DNA from: Hyphomicrobiales bacterium
GTDB lineage: Bacteria; Pseudomonadota; Alphaproteobacteria; Rhizobiales; Rhizobiaceae
NCBI GenBank assembly: GCA_900471925.1
Contig: UCGV01000003.1
Coordinates: 62,001-126,000 of the forward strand
Reading direction: 5' to 3'
Length of the DNA: 64,000 nucleotides
The notes beneath the pieces are model-generated. The model saw only the letters and a program-made list of their open reading frames with translations, had not been told where the DNA came from and made no database searches. Below, one piece after another: positions 35,804 through 44,999 of the stretch. The position numbers were made by a program, and so were the translations under genes. Position 1 is the stretch's first letter. Each line of letters starts with the position of its first letter.

Positions 35804-36717
35804 GACGCGTCCTCCACCATCCACCGGAGAAATGCACCAAAGGAATATCCGGCATGGCCGGCCATTTCGGGCACGAGGGAGGTTGGAGTCATGCCCGGCT
35901 GAGTATTGACCTCCAGCCAGATAAGCTCGCCGTCTTCGGAGAAACGATCATCGTAGCGAAAGTCGGAGCGACTAACCCCACGGCAACCAATTGCTTGATG
36001 CGCCCTTAATGCCAATGTTTGTATTTTTTGGTAAATTTTCGGTGAAATTTTAGCCGGCAAGACATGTTTTGAGCCACCAGCCGCATACTTGGAGTCGTAA
36101 TCATAGAAATTGTGGCCCTGGGGTACCACTTCGATGACATCCATGGGTTGATCACCCATCACACCACAGGTCAGCTCGCGACCATGGATATAGCGCTCCA
36201 CGATGACTTCCTCGCCATAGCGCCATTCGGCCGAACCGATAACCTGCGGCGGATGCGCCTGATCCTCGCCGACGATGACGACGCCGAAGCTAGAGCCCTC
36301 ACGCACCGGCTTGACCACATAGGGCGCCTTCATCGGATGTTCCGACGGAAACGAGAAACGGTTCAGAACCTGTGATTCGGCGACAGGAACGCCGGCAGCG
36401 GCAGCCACGAGCTTCGCCTTGCCCTTGTCCATGGCAAGCGCGGAAGCAAGCACGCCCGAATGAGTATAGGGGATCCGCAGATATTCGAGGACACCCTGGA
36501 TGGTTCCATCCTCGCCGAAAGGCCCGTGCAAGGCATTGAAGGCAACATCAGGCTTAAGGGCAGCAAGCTTTTCAGACACATCGCGCTCGACATCAATGCG
36601 CGTCACCTTGAAGCCTTCGGCCTCGAGAGCATCGGCACACGCCTTTCCCGAGGAAAGGCTGACAGGCCTCTCCGAGGAAAATCCGCCCATCAGGACAGCT
36701 ACGTGCTCGCGACTCAT
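35791..36717 (-). CDS. ddl: D-alanine-D-alanine ligase
   Basis: ATP-grasp ligase of 308 residues making D-Ala-D-Ala for the peptidoglycan pentapeptide (DdlB type). The opening [39 protein letters not shown], the ATP-binding [17 protein letters not shown], and the C-terminal [20 protein letters not shown] are all diagnostic. I start at ATG 36717 (MSREHV); a TTG 12 bp upstream is less likely. It heads the second half of the dcw cluster (ddl-ftsQAZ) and must have its own promoter because the upstream neighbour is aqpZ with a terminator. Confidence 0.96.
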   Translation of the reverse strand: MSREHVAVLMGGFSSERPVSLSSGKACADALEAEGFKVTRIDVERDVSEKLAALKPDVAFNALHGPFGEDGTIQGVLEYLRIPYTHSGVLASALAMDKGKAKLVAAAAGVPVAESQVLNRFSFPSEHPMKAPYVVKPVREGSSFGVVIVGEDQAHPPQVIGSAEWRYGEEVIVERYIHGRELTCGVMGDQPMDVIEVVPQGHNFYDYDSKYAAGGSKHVLPAKISPKIYQKIQTLALRAHQAIGCRGVSRSDFRYDDRFSEDGELIWLEVNTQPGMTPTSLVPEMAGHAGYSFGAFLRWMVEDASCLR

Positions 36718-36821
36718 CAACACCCCCAAAAATAACTTTCACAATGCCGGACCGAGGCTTGCGCGGAGCTGTTCCTGCGTTTGATGGCCTTTGTCTGACT
36801 TGAGTGCATTAGAGCATCATT

Positions 36822-36851
36822 ATGGTTAACGAACCGTTTACTTTCGTTAAC
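36822..36851. promoter_or_regulatory. Dyad with TTAA half-sites ahead of ddl-ftsQAZ (possible CtrA site)
   Basis: A perfect 9-bp inverted repeat, GTTAACGAA (36825-36833) and TTCGTTAAC (36843-36851), lies about 110 bp before the ddl start. Read on the minus strand the left arm continues as TTAACCAT (36829-36822), identical to the extended CtrA half-site described in alphaproteobacteria. The two TTAA cores are 21 bp apart, unlike the usual N7 spacing. The dyad is seen; CtrA binding is inferred. Confidence 0.45.
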
Positions 36852-36923
36852 TTCGCCTTGCCGCATGCTGCATTTTTCTGCCCTTGCTGGCCGAGAAGAT
36901 CAGCCGGCGGCAACCCGGGCAAC

Positions 36924-36950
36924 AAAAAACCGCGCGGAAAAACCGCGCGG
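36924..36950 (-). terminator. Rho-independent terminator of aqpZ
   Basis: On the minus strand the stem CCGCGCGG / CCGCGCGG (36943-36950 with 36930-36937), loop of five T, is followed by six T (complement of 36924-36929). It stops aqpZ transcription before the ddl promoter region. Confidence 0.88.
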
Positions 36951-36979
36951 CTTCAATGGCATAGGCTGCGATCCTGCGA

Positions 36980-37663
36980 TCACTTATCGTCGAGGAACTT
37001 CCAGACGAGGCCGCCGAGGGCGCCGCCCACCAGCGGCGCGAGCCAGAACAGCCAAAGCTGCTGCAGCGCCCAACCACCGACGAAAAGCGCCTGTCCCGTG
37101 GAGCGCGCAGGGTTGACCGAGGTGTTCGTCACGGGAATCGCCACGAGATGAATGAGCGTCAGTCCAAGGCCGATCGCCAGCGGCGCAAAACCTGATGGTA
37201 CCCTGTCGCTGGTCGATCCAAGGATGATGATCAGAAAGAACATGGTGAGCAGAATTTCGATCAACAGCGCCGAGAGCAGCGAATAACCGCCGGGAGAATG
37301 CTCGCCATATCCATTGGCCGCAAAGCCGCCGAGCTCGAAGCCTGCCTTGCCGCTGGCGATGAGATAGAGAACGGCAGCAGCGGCGATGGCACCGATCACC
37401 TGGACGATGATATAGGGAACGAGCCGTCCGGCCGGAAACCGCCCTGCGACCACAAGACCAAGAGAAACGGCGGGATTGAAATGACCGCCGGAAATACCGC
37501 CCACCGCATAGGCCATCGTGACGACGGTCAAACCAAACGCCAGCGCCACGCCGGCAAAGCCGATTCCAAGCTCGGGATAAGCTGCCGCAAACACGGCGCT
37601 GCCGCACCCGCCGAAGACCAGCCAGAATGTGCCGAAGAACTCGGCAGCAAGACTTTTTTGCAT
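36980..37663 (-). CDS. aqpZ: Aquaporin Z
   Basis: Water channel of 227 residues in the inner membrane. Six membrane segments and both pore motifs are visible: HFNPAVS with Asn63-Pro-Ala and SVNPARS with Asn184-Pro-Ala, the latter followed by Arg187 of the selectivity filter, as in AqpZ and unlike glycerol facilitators. The opening [21 protein letters not shown] is typical. It is on the same strand as ddl but has its own terminator, so it is a separate unit placed inside the dcw cluster. Divergent from the MHS transporter gene. Confidence 0.96.
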   Translation of the reverse strand: MQKSLAAEFFGTFWLVFGGCGSAVFAAAYPELGIGFAGVALAFGLTVVTMAYAVGGISGGHFNPAVSLGLVVAGRFPAGRLVPYIIVQVIGAIAAAAVLYLIASGKAGFELGGFAANGYGEHSPGGYSLLSALLIEILLTMFFLIIILGSTSDRVPSGFAPLAIGLGLTLIHLVAIPVTNTSVNPARSTGQALFVGGWALQQLWLFWLAPLVGGALGGLVWKFLDDK

Positions 37664-37970
37664 ATGTGCCCCTCCGCGCTCTCAACCAGAGCGGTTCTTA
37701 CGAATCCGCCACAATTTGAGTCGGGTCAAGCTGGTGCCCAGCGAGCAGGCGACGCTCGAAATCTGGCTTGGTAACAGAGACATACCGCCCCAAATCGAAA
37801 CATTTGCGCCGCCTGATCGCGTGCAGAGATGTCGCCTCTGCCGCAAACGCAAAAAATAATACAATTGCCGTCATATTATTGCGCCTTCGGCCGTTTGCGC
37901 ATGATGAAAATTGCGTTAAGACCCGTTCAGCCCTCTCTAGGGCCAAATCCGCAAACTGAATGGAATAACA
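37664..37970. other. Divergent intergenic region aqpZ/MHS transporter, 307 bp
   Basis: Should carry promoters for both genes. The part 37855-37880 is AT-rich (AAAAAATAATAC) and is the likeliest promoter segment. I find no repeat, riboswitch-like fold or credible small gene; short open frames here lack ribosome sites. Confidence 0.5.
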
Positions 37971-39284
37971 ATGTCTGACGCGATATCCGTATCGCCGACT
38001 CCCGCTTCGAACAGCACGCAAGTCAATTCCCCGGCTCGCGTTCTGATCGCGAGTCTGATCGGCACCACGATCGAATTCTTTGACTTCTACGTCTATGCGA
38101 CAGCGGCCGTACTGGTCTTCCCGCACCTTTTCTTCCCGGCAAGCGATCCGACCTCTGCGCTTTTGCAGTCGCTGGTGACCTTCTCCATCGCCTTCTTCGC
38201 CCGCCCCTTCGGCGCCGTGGTCTTCGGCCATTTCGGCGACAAGGTCGGCCGCAAGGCGACGCTGGTCGCCGCGCTGATGACGATGGGCCTTTCAACTGTC
38301 GTGATCGGCATCCTGCCGGGCTACGAATCGATCGGCATCGCTGCGCCGCTGCTCCTCGCACTGTGCCGCTTCGGCCAGGGCCTTGGCCTGGGTGGTGAAT
38401 GGGGCGGCGCCGTGTTGCTCGCTACGGAAAACGCCCCTCCCGGCAAGCGTAGCTGGTACGCAATGTTCCCGCAGCTCGGCGCGCCGATCGGCTTCATCCT
38501 CTCCTCCGGCTTCTTCCTGATCCTGGCGGAAACGATGAGCAACGAGGACTTCCTCGCCTATGGCTGGCGCATCCCCTTCATCGCCAGTCTCGCGCTCGTA
38601 GCAGTCGGCCTCTATGTCCGTCTGAAGATCGCGGAAACGCCGGAATTCCAGAAGGCCGTCGAGAAGCAGGAACGCGTCGCCGTACCGGTCGCAGCCGTCT
38701 TCCGCGGCCATCTGCGCAGCCTCATCCTCGGCACCTTCATCGCGGTCGCCACCTTCGTGCTCTTCTACCTGATGACGGTCTTCACGCTCTCCTGGGGCAC
38801 GACGCCTTTGGAAAAGGGCGGCCTCGGCTATTCGCGCGAACAGTTCCTGGTCGTACAGCTCGTCGGCGTCGTCTTCTTCGGCCTGACGATCCCTCTGTCG
38901 GGCTGGCTGTCGGACCGCTATTCGCGTCGTATGATCCTGATCCTGACGACGATCGGCATCGCCATCTTCGGCTTCTTCTATGCAAGCCTGCTGACGGCCG
39001 GTCTCACCGGCGCCTTCCTGTGCTCGATCATCGGCCTCGGCCTCATGGGCTTCACCTACGGTCCGATCGGCGCAGCACTCGCGGCCCCCTTCCCGACCAT
39101 GGTGCGCTACACCGGCGCCTCTATGACCTTCAACCTCGGCGGCATCTTCGGCGCTTCGCTCGCCCCCTATATCGCCACCTGGCTCGCGACCAACTACAGC
39201 CTGACCTATGTCGGCTACTACCTCGCCGCATCGGCTGCGATCTCGCTGATCTGCATCCTGTTGTCTGGTCACGAAGAAGTCTGA
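37971..39284 (+). CDS. MFS transporter, metabolite:H+ symporter (MHS) family
   Basis: Inner-membrane transporter of 437 residues with about twelve membrane segments. The MHS hallmarks are present: ASLIGTTIEFFDFYVYATAA in the first helix, FGHFGDKVGRKATLV in loop 2-3, and FGQGLGLGGEWGGAVLLATE. Close relatives carry organic acids, shikimate, proline/betaine or alpha-ketoglutarate; the substrate cannot be decided here. The gene lies between aqpZ (divergent) and the SDR gene (same direction), inside the interruption of the dcw cluster, and ends in a strong terminator. Confidence 0.92.
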   Translation: MSDAISVSPTPASNSTQVNSPARVLIASLIGTTIEFFDFYVYATAAVLVFPHLFFPASDPTSALLQSLVTFSIAFFARPFGAVVFGHFGDKVGRKATLVAALMTMGLSTVVIGILPGYESIGIAAPLLLALCRFGQGLGLGGEWGGAVLLATENAPPGKRSWYAMFPQLGAPIGFILSSGFFLILAETMSNEDFLAYGWRIPFIASLALVAVGLYVRLKIAETPEFQKAVEKQERVAVPVAAVFRGHLRSLILGTFIAVATFVLFYLMTVFTLSWGTTPLEKGGLGYSREQFLVVQLVGVVFFGLTIPLSGWLSDRYSRRMILILTTIGIAIFGFFYASLLTAGLTGAFLCSIIGLGLMGFTYGPIGAALAAPFPTMVRYTGASMTFNLGGIFGASLAPYIATWLATNYSLTYVGYYLAASAAISLICILLSGHEEV

Positions 39285-39307
39285 GCCGCGTAGTATCTGA
39301 ACAACGA

Positions 39308-39338
39308 GCCGCGACGTTCGACGTCGCGGCTTTTTTTA
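39308..39338 (+). terminator. Rho-independent terminator of the MHS transporter
   Basis: An 11-bp perfect stem, AGCCGCGACGT (39308-39318), loop TCG, ACGTCGCGGCT (39322-39332), runs into seven T (39332-39338). Confidence 0.93.
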
Positions 39339-39393
39339 TTGATGCGGCCAGCACTTCCGGTTAGCCAGAGCCGTCAAGGCGAACAGGGAGAAG

Positions 39394-40326
39394 ATGATGC
39401 GATGTCTCGTCACCGGCGCAGCCGGCTTCGTCGGCGCTCCTCTCGTCGAAAGGCTGGCGAGAGAGCGTATTTGCGACGTGACGGTCACGACACGATCTGC
39501 GAATTCCGCCTTTCCACCTGACGTCAGACACTTTCCCGCCGAGATCACCGAAACGACCGACTGGAGCGCGGCCCTCGACGGCGTCGACGTCATCGTCCAT
39601 CTGGCCGCCCGCGTTCACATCATGAACGACAAGTCGGCCGACCCGTTGGCGGATTTCCGCCGTATCAACACCGCCTCCACCCTCAATCTCGCCGAACAGG
39701 CAGCCCGTGCCGGCGTGAAGCGCTTCGTCTTCATCAGCACCATCAAGGTCAATGGCGAAGAGAACGACCGGCCATTCCGGCACGATGATGCGCCCAGGCC
39801 TGTCGATCCCTATGGAATCTCCAAGATGGAAAGCGAAATCGGTCTGCGTAAGATCGCCGACCGCACGGGCATGGAAGTCGTCATCATCAGGCCGCCGCTA
39901 GTCTACGGCCCCGGCGCCCGCGGCAACTTCGCCCTGCTTGTCGGTCTCGTGCGCAAGAAACTGCCGCTGCCATTTGCCTCGTTGAAGAACCGCCGCACAC
40001 TGGTCTCGGTGCAGAATCTCATCGACCTCATCATCACCTGCATGCGACACCCCGCTGCATCAGGCGAAATTTTCCTGGCGGGCGATGGCGAAGATCTGTC
40101 GACGCCGGCATTGATCGAAGGCATCGCCGCCGGCCTCGGCGTCAAGGCGATGCTGCTGCCCTTCCCGCCGTCGCTGATGCATCTGGCAGCCAGGATTGCG
40201 GGAAAGGACGCCGTTTATCAGCGCCTCTGCGGCTCGTTGCAGGTCGATATATCCCATGCCCGCGACGTGATGGGCTGGTCACCTGTCATCACGTCGCGCG
40301 AAGGGCTCAAGCTCGCAGTGAAGTAA
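39394..40326 (+). CDS. NAD(P)-dependent sugar-nucleotide SDR (WbpV/WreQ-like)
   Basis: Extended short-chain dehydrogenase of 310 residues. The nucleotide site is TGAAGFVG (7-14) and the catalytic pair Tyr140/Lys144 lies in DPYGISKMESE. The stretch FVFISTIKVNGE, the RPPLVYGPGARGNF motif and DGEDLSTPALIEGI resemble WbpV/WreQ, the 4-reductase that completes UDP-N-acetylquinovosamine for O-antigen; UDP-glucose 4-epimerase is the other option. It sits alone and antiparallel beside murB, far from any visible polysaccharide locus. Start ATG 39394 or 39397, both behind GGGAGAAG. Confidence 0.85.
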   Translation: MMRCLVTGAAGFVGAPLVERLARERICDVTVTTRSANSAFPPDVRHFPAEITETTDWSAALDGVDVIVHLAARVHIMNDKSADPLADFRRINTASTLNLAEQAARAGVKRFVFISTIKVNGEENDRPFRHDDAPRPVDPYGISKMESEIGLRKIADRTGMEVVIIRPPLVYGPGARGNFALLVGLVRKKLPLPFASLKNRRTLVSVQNLIDLIITCMRHPAASGEIFLAGDGEDLSTPALIEGIAAGLGVKAMLLPFPPSLMHLAARIAGKDAVYQRLCGSLQVDISHARDVMGWSPVITSREGLKLAVK

Positions 40327-40329
40327 AGC

Positions 40330-41304
40330 CTATTCCGTCGTAACGCCCTGGAAGGGACGAACCTCGCGGCCGGGCATAAAGAGGCCGAGGCGCTTGATTT
40401 CCCATTCGAGCTTGATGCCCGCCGTCTCGAAAACCTTGCGGCGGACTTCCTCGCCGAGATATTCCAGATCGTAGCCCGTCGCCTGCCCCATGTTGATCAT
40501 GAAGTTGCAGTGAAGCGACGACATCTGTGCGCTGCCGATGACGAGGCCGCGGCAATCCGCTTCATCGATCAGTTTCCAGGCGGAATGCCCCTCGGGATTC
40601 TTGAAGGTCGAACCGCCGGTCTTTTCGCGGATCGGCTGCACCGTCTCGCGGTGATTGCGCACGGCGTCCATCTCCGCGCGGATCTTCGCGCGGTCGTCGG
40701 GATAGCCCTCGAACAGTACCGAGGTGAAGATCAGATCATCAGCGGCATCCGAATGGCGATACGAATAGCCCATCTCGGCATTCGTCAGCACATGCTTGTT
40801 GCCCTTGCGATCGATCGCCCTCACTTCGACGACACGGTCCTTCGTCTCGGAGCCATTGGCCCCCGCATTCATGCGCGCAGCACCGCCGATGCTTCCGGGA
40901 ATGCCATAATAGAAGGCGAAGCCGCCGATGCCGTTATCCATCGCCATCGCCGCCACATGCTTGTCCGGGCAGATGGCGCCGGCCTCGATGCGGTTTTCGC
41001 CGGCAAGTTCGACATAACCGAAGCCCTTGGCCGACAGGCGCAGCACGACGCCCGGGATGCCACCATCGCGCACCAGGATATTCGAGCCGACACCGACCAC
41101 GGTCAGCGGCACGTCTTCCGGCAGGATCTTCAGGAAGGCGATCAGATCTTCCTCGTCATGCGGCTGGAACATCAGTTCGGCAAGACCGCCGGCGCGGAAC
41201 CACGTGACGCGGTCCATGGGGGCATCCGGCGTCAGTCGGCCGCGAATGTCCTTTACGCCTTCTCCAAGAGAGGCAAGAAGCTTTTCCCCGTTAACCTGTT
41301 TCAT
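40330..41304 (-). CDS. murB: UDP-N-acetylenolpyruvoylglucosamine reductase
   Basis: FAD enzyme of 324 residues reducing UDP-GlcNAc-enolpyruvate to UDP-MurNAc. FAD-binding motifs [17 protein letters not shown] and [16 protein letters not shown] are clear, with the catalytic serine in [18 protein letters not shown] and the acid in the C-terminal part. The length fits the type II form. The ATG at 41304 overlaps the murC stop by 4 bp. It is the last gene of the first dcw segment; only 3 bp separate its stop from that of the convergent SDR gene. Confidence 0.97.
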   Translation of the reverse strand: MKQVNGEKLLASLGEGVKDIRGRLTPDAPMDRVTWFRAGGLAELMFQPHDEEDLIAFLKILPEDVPLTVVGVGSNILVRDGGIPGVVLRLSAKGFGYVELAGENRIEAGAICPDKHVAAMAMDNGIGGFAFYYGIPGSIGGAARMNAGANGSETKDRVVEVRAIDRKGNKHVLTNAEMGYSYRHSDAADDLIFTSVLFEGYPDDRAKIRAEMDAVRNHRETVQPIREKTGGSTFKNPEGHSAWKLIDEADCRGLVIGSAQMSSLHCNFMINMGQATGYDLEYLGEEVRRKVFETAGIKLEWEIKRLGLFMPGREVRPFQGVTTE

Positions 41305-42716
41305 GCGGACTTTCCTGAAAGGTCTTGCAACTGCTTCGGCAGCGCCGCTGCCCAATATGTAATGCTACCAGCACCCAAAAGAACCACAAAGTCCCCGGGT
41401 TTAGCAATCTCTGCTACCATCTGCGGTAGAATTTCCGGCGAAGGGAGGAAGCGCGCGTCGCGATGACCGCCGGATTTGATGCGCGAAATCAACGATTCCG
41501 AATCCGCTCCCTCGATCGCGTCCTCACCCGCTGCATAGACGGGTGCGATGAAAATACTGTCGGCATCGTTGAAGCAGGCCGCGAATTCCTCGAACAGGCT
41601 CGACAGGCGCGTATAGCGGTGCGGCTGGTGCACCGCTATGATCCGGCCTTTGCAGGCCTCGCGGGCAGCGCGCAGCACCGCCTTGATCTCGACCGGGTGA
41701 TGGCCGTAATCGTCGAAGATCTGCACGCCGTTCCATTCGCCCGTCAGCGTGAAACGCCGCTTCACGCCACCGAATGAGGCAAGCCCCTTGGCGATATCTT
41801 CGCGGGACATGCCGAGTCGGTTGGCGACGGCAATCGCCGCGGTGGCATTCGAGATATTGTGACGTCCGGGCATCGGCAGGACGAGATCGTCGAGGCGGAT
41901 AACCTCGCCCGTGCGGCGACGGCGGATTTCAACGTCGAAGATCGAACGCGTGCCCTCGATGCGCACATTCATGAAGCGCACATCGGCCTGCGGGTTTTCG
42001 CCATAGGTGACGACCTTGCGGTCCTCGATACGGCCGACCAGCGCCTGCACTTCGGGATGATCAAGACACATGACACCGAAACCGTAGAAAGGCACGTTCT
42101 CGACGAACTGCCGGAAGGCGGCGCGCACGGCATCGAAATTGCCGTAATGATCCAGATGCTCAGGATCGATATTGGTAACGACGGCGACATCGGCCGGCAG
42201 CTTCAGGAAGGTACCGTCGGATTCGTCGGCCTCCACCACCATCCATTCGCCCTCGCCCATGCGGGCGTTCGTGCCATAGGCATTGATGATGCCGCCATTG
42301 ATGACGGTCGGGTCGAGCCCGCCGGCTTCGAGCAGCGTCGCGACGAGAGATGTGGTCGTGGTCTTGCCATGCGTGCCGCCGATCGCGATCGCATTGCGGA
42401 AGCGCATCAGTTCGGCCAGCATTTCGGCGCGGCGCACCACCGGCAGCAGCTTTTCACGCGCCGCGATGAGTTCCGGATTGCTCTTCTTGATCGCCGTCGA
42501 TACGACGACGACTTCGGCATCACCCAGGTTTTCCGCCTTGTGGCCGACGAAAACCTCGATACCCTTGTCGCGCAGACGCTGGACATTGGCGCTGTCGGAT
42601 TGATCCGATCCCTGCACCCTGTGGCCGAGATTGTGCAGCACCTCCGCGATACCGCTCATGCCGATACCGCCGATGCCGATGAAATGGACAAGGCCGATGG
42701 CCTTTGGCAGCTTCAT
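41301..42716 (-). CDS. murC: UDP-N-acetylmuramate-L-alanine ligase
   Basis: ATP-dependent ligase of 471 residues adding the first amino acid to UDP-MurNAc. The Rossmann start [19 protein letters not shown]-loop [10 protein letters not shown] (114-123), central [11 protein letters not shown] and C-terminal VHQPHRYTR are the Mur ligase signatures specific for MurC. It overlaps both murG (start) and murB (stop) by 4 bp, so three cytoplasmic/membrane-surface steps are translationally coupled. Confidence 0.98.
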   Translation of the reverse strand: MKLPKAIGLVHFIGIGGIGMSGIAEVLHNLGHRVQGSDQSDSANVQRLRDKGIEVFVGHKAENLGDAEVVVVSTAIKKSNPELIAAREKLLPVVRRAEMLAELMRFRNAIAIGGTHGKTTTTSLVATLLEAGGLDPTVINGGIINAYGTNARMGEGEWMVVEADESDGTFLKLPADVAVVTNIDPEHLDHYGNFDAVRAAFRQFVENVPFYGFGVMCLDHPEVQALVGRIEDRKVVTYGENPQADVRFMNVRIEGTRSIFDVEIRRRRTGEVIRLDDLVLPMPGRHNISNATAAIAVANRLGMSREDIAKGLASFGGVKRRFTLTGEWNGVQIFDDYGHHPVEIKAVLRAAREACKGRIIAVHQPHRYTRLSSLFEEFAACFNDADSIFIAPVYAAGEDAIEGADSESLISRIKSGGHRDARFLPSPEILPQMVAEIAKPGDFVVLLGAGSITYWAAALPKQLQDLSGKSA

Positions 42717-43837
42717 GCGCGTGCCCCCTTGAATTCTGTAATTGTCTTGCCGGCGGCAATAGCCTCAACCATGTCGGCAAGCAAGTTCGCCGCATTGGGT
42801 TTTCCAGCGAGCCTTGCCGCAGCCGCCATGCCGGCAAGCTTCTCCGGATCGTTCATCACATGCGTCAGGATAGAAGCGATACGCTCGGGCGACAGCTCCG
42901 ACTGGGCGATCACCTTGGCGCCGCCGGTCGCTTCGAGAGCCGCGGCATTGGCAGCCTGGTCATGGTCGAGAGCATGCGGATAGGGCACCAACACCGCCGG
43001 ACGGCCGATGACGGAGATTTCCGAAACGGTGGAAGCGCCGGACCGGCAGATCACCAAATGCGCCTTGGCAAGACGTTCCGCCATGTCATTGAAAAACGGC
43101 GCGATATCCGCACCCATCTGCAGCTGCACCACGCAGCCGCGCACCATGTCCATATCCTCGGAGCGAACCTGCTGCGTTATCTTCAGCCGCGCGCGCAGCG
43201 CATCGTCCAGCAGGCTGATCGCCGTCGGCATCGCCTTGGAGAAATATTGCGCGCCCTGACTGCCGCCGAAGACGACGAGATTGAAATCTTCACCGGGATG
43301 CGAAGGCAGATAGGGCTGCTCGGCCGCTGCGAGGATTGCCGGGCGCACCGGATTTCCCGTTGCGACCGTCTTGTCGGAAAAAGGTCCGCCGCTTTCGGGC
43401 AGGAATCCACCGGCAATCGCCCTGACGCGCGGCGCCAGCGCCTTGTTGGCGCGGCCCATCACGGCATTCTGTTCATGCAGCATGGAGGGAACGCCAAGCC
43501 GCGTGGCGGCGATCAGCGGCGGCACGGTCGGATAACCGCCAAAACCGACGACGATGACAGGTTTCAGCCGCTGGATCAGACGCTTTGCGGCGCGCATGCC
43601 GGTCCAGAGCTTCCACAGCGCGCGTGCAACCGCGACCGGGTTCTTCGAACCGATCGTCGCCGAGGGTACGACATGGATTTCGTCAGCCGGAAACTTGCCG
43701 GCGTAACGCTCGGCCCGGCTGTCGGTCACGAGATGTACGGAATAGCCGCGCTCCCTCAGCTTGAAGGCAAGCGCCTCTGCCGGAAAGACGTGGCCGCCGG
43801 TTCCCCCGGCGGCAAGGAGAACGATGCCCTTGCTCAT
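42713..43837 (-). CDS. murG: Lipid II synthase MurG
   Basis: Peripheral membrane glycosyltransferase (GT28) of 374 residues that adds GlcNAc to lipid I. N-terminal [18 protein letters not shown] is the lipid-binding G loop. The acceptor region has [14 protein letters not shown] and [16 protein letters not shown], and the UDP-GlcNAc site has [16 protein letters not shown] and [12 protein letters not shown]. Length is standard. Starts 6 bp after the ftsW stop and overlaps murC by 4 bp. Confidence 0.98.
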   Translation of the reverse strand: MSKGIVLLAAGGTGGHVFPAEALAFKLRERGYSVHLVTDSRAERYAGKFPADEIHVVPSATIGSKNPVAVARALWKLWTGMRAAKRLIQRLKPVIVVGFGGYPTVPPLIAATRLGVPSMLHEQNAVMGRANKALAPRVRAIAGGFLPESGGPFSDKTVATGNPVRPAILAAAEQPYLPSHPGEDFNLVVFGGSQGAQYFSKAMPTAISLLDDALRARLKITQQVRSEDMDMVRGCVVQLQMGADIAPFFNDMAERLAKAHLVICRSGASTVSEISVIGRPAVLVPYPHALDHDQAANAAALEATGGAKVIAQSELSPERIASILTHVMNDPEKLAGMAAAARLAGKPNAANLLADMVEAIAAGKTITEFKGARA

Positions 43838-43843
43838 GATACC

Positions 43844-44998
43844 TTACTCCGCCGGCATGCCGTGCGGCACGCGGAATAGGCTCCGGTCCTGCGCACGTTT
43901 TTCCGGGCGATGACGCGTCAGCGCCAGAATGAAGCCGGCCGTCACGCAGATCGCCACCATCGACGAACCACCGTAGGAAATCAGCGGCAGCGTCATGCCC
44001 TTGGCCGGCAACAGTTCGAGATTGACGCCGATATTGATGATCGACTGGATGCCCATTTGCAGCACGAGGCCGGCGACGGCGAAACGGTTGAAGTCGTTGC
44101 GCTCGCGATAGGCATGAGACAGGCCGCGCAGCACCAATATCGTGAAGATGGAAACCAGCGCGATGCAGAAGACGATGCCGAACTCCTCGGCCGCGACCGA
44201 GAAGATGAAGTCGGTATGGGCATCCGGAATGATCCGCTTGACGATGCCTTCGCCCGGCCCCTGGCCGAACCAGTCACCGCGAATAATCGCTTCACGGGCA
44301 GTATCGATCTGGAACGTATCGCCTTCGCCGGTGAGGAACTTGTCTATTCGGCCCGCCACGTGCGGGAAGACGTAATAGGCGGTCACAAGGCCGCCGGCAC
44401 CGCCGGCGCCGAGCACGATGATCCACAGCCACGGCATGCCCGCCATGAAGAACATGCCACCCCAGACCGCCGTCGTCAGGATCGTCTGGCCAAGGTCAGG
44501 CTGGGCGACGAGAAGCGAAGCGACCATGCCGAACAGGATGATGGCAAAGAGATTGCCCGGAATTTCCGGCTGGCGCGCATGCTCGGCAAACAGCCAGGCG
44601 CAGACGACGACGAAGGCCGGCTTCATGAATTCGGAAGGCTGAATGGAGATGCCTGCCAGCGTCACCCAACGGCGCGAACCCTTGACCTCGACGCCGAAGA
44701 ACAACGCGAGCAGCATCATCGCGAGCGCGACGATCAGGAGGATGATTGCCGTGCGTCTTACCTGCCGCGGCGTCAGGAACGACAGACCGAGCATGACGCC
44801 GATCGACGGGATCATGAAGGCCGCGTGGCGCTTGACGAAGTGGAAGGGCTCGAGGCCGATGCGCTCGGCAACCGCCGGCGATGCCGCGAAGGACAGCATG
44901 AAACCGATGCCCATCAGGAACAGGAACAGGGCGAGGAAAAAACGGTCGATGGTCCAGAACCAATCGGCCAATGCTCCACGTTCCGCGCGGCTCACCAT
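43844..44998 (-). CDS. ftsW: SEDS peptidoglycan polymerase FtsW
   Basis: Inner-membrane glycosyltransferase of 384 residues making septal glycan with FtsI. Around ten membrane segments; SEDS motifs include GSRRWVTLAGISIQPSEFMK, LLVAQPDLGQTILT and, late in the protein, PLISYGGSSMVA. Start ATG 44998 lies one base after the murD stop. Its partner transpeptidase FtsI is encoded 5 kb upstream in the same cluster. Confidence 0.97.
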   Translation of the reverse strand: MVSRAERGALADWFWTIDRFFLALFLFLMGIGFMLSFAASPAVAERIGLEPFHFVKRHAAFMIPSIGVMLGLSFLTPRQVRRTAIILLIVALAMMLLALFFGVEVKGSRRWVTLAGISIQPSEFMKPAFVVVCAWLFAEHARQPEIPGNLFAIILFGMVASLLVAQPDLGQTILTTAVWGGMFFMAGMPWLWIIVLGAGGAGGLVTAYYVFPHVAGRIDKFLTGEGDTFQIDTAREAIIRGDWFGQGPGEGIVKRIIPDAHTDFIFSVAAEEFGIVFCIALVSIFTILVLRGLSHAYRERNDFNRFAVAGLVLQMGIQSIINIGVNLELLPAKGMTLPLISYGGSSMVAICVTAGFILALTRHRPEKRAQDRSLFRVPHGMPAE

Positions 44999-44999
44999 G

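Noticed and set aside
36984..37685. Second long minus-strand frame over aqpZ
   Set aside because: Arg-rich out-of-frame product; the other frame has both NPA motifs.
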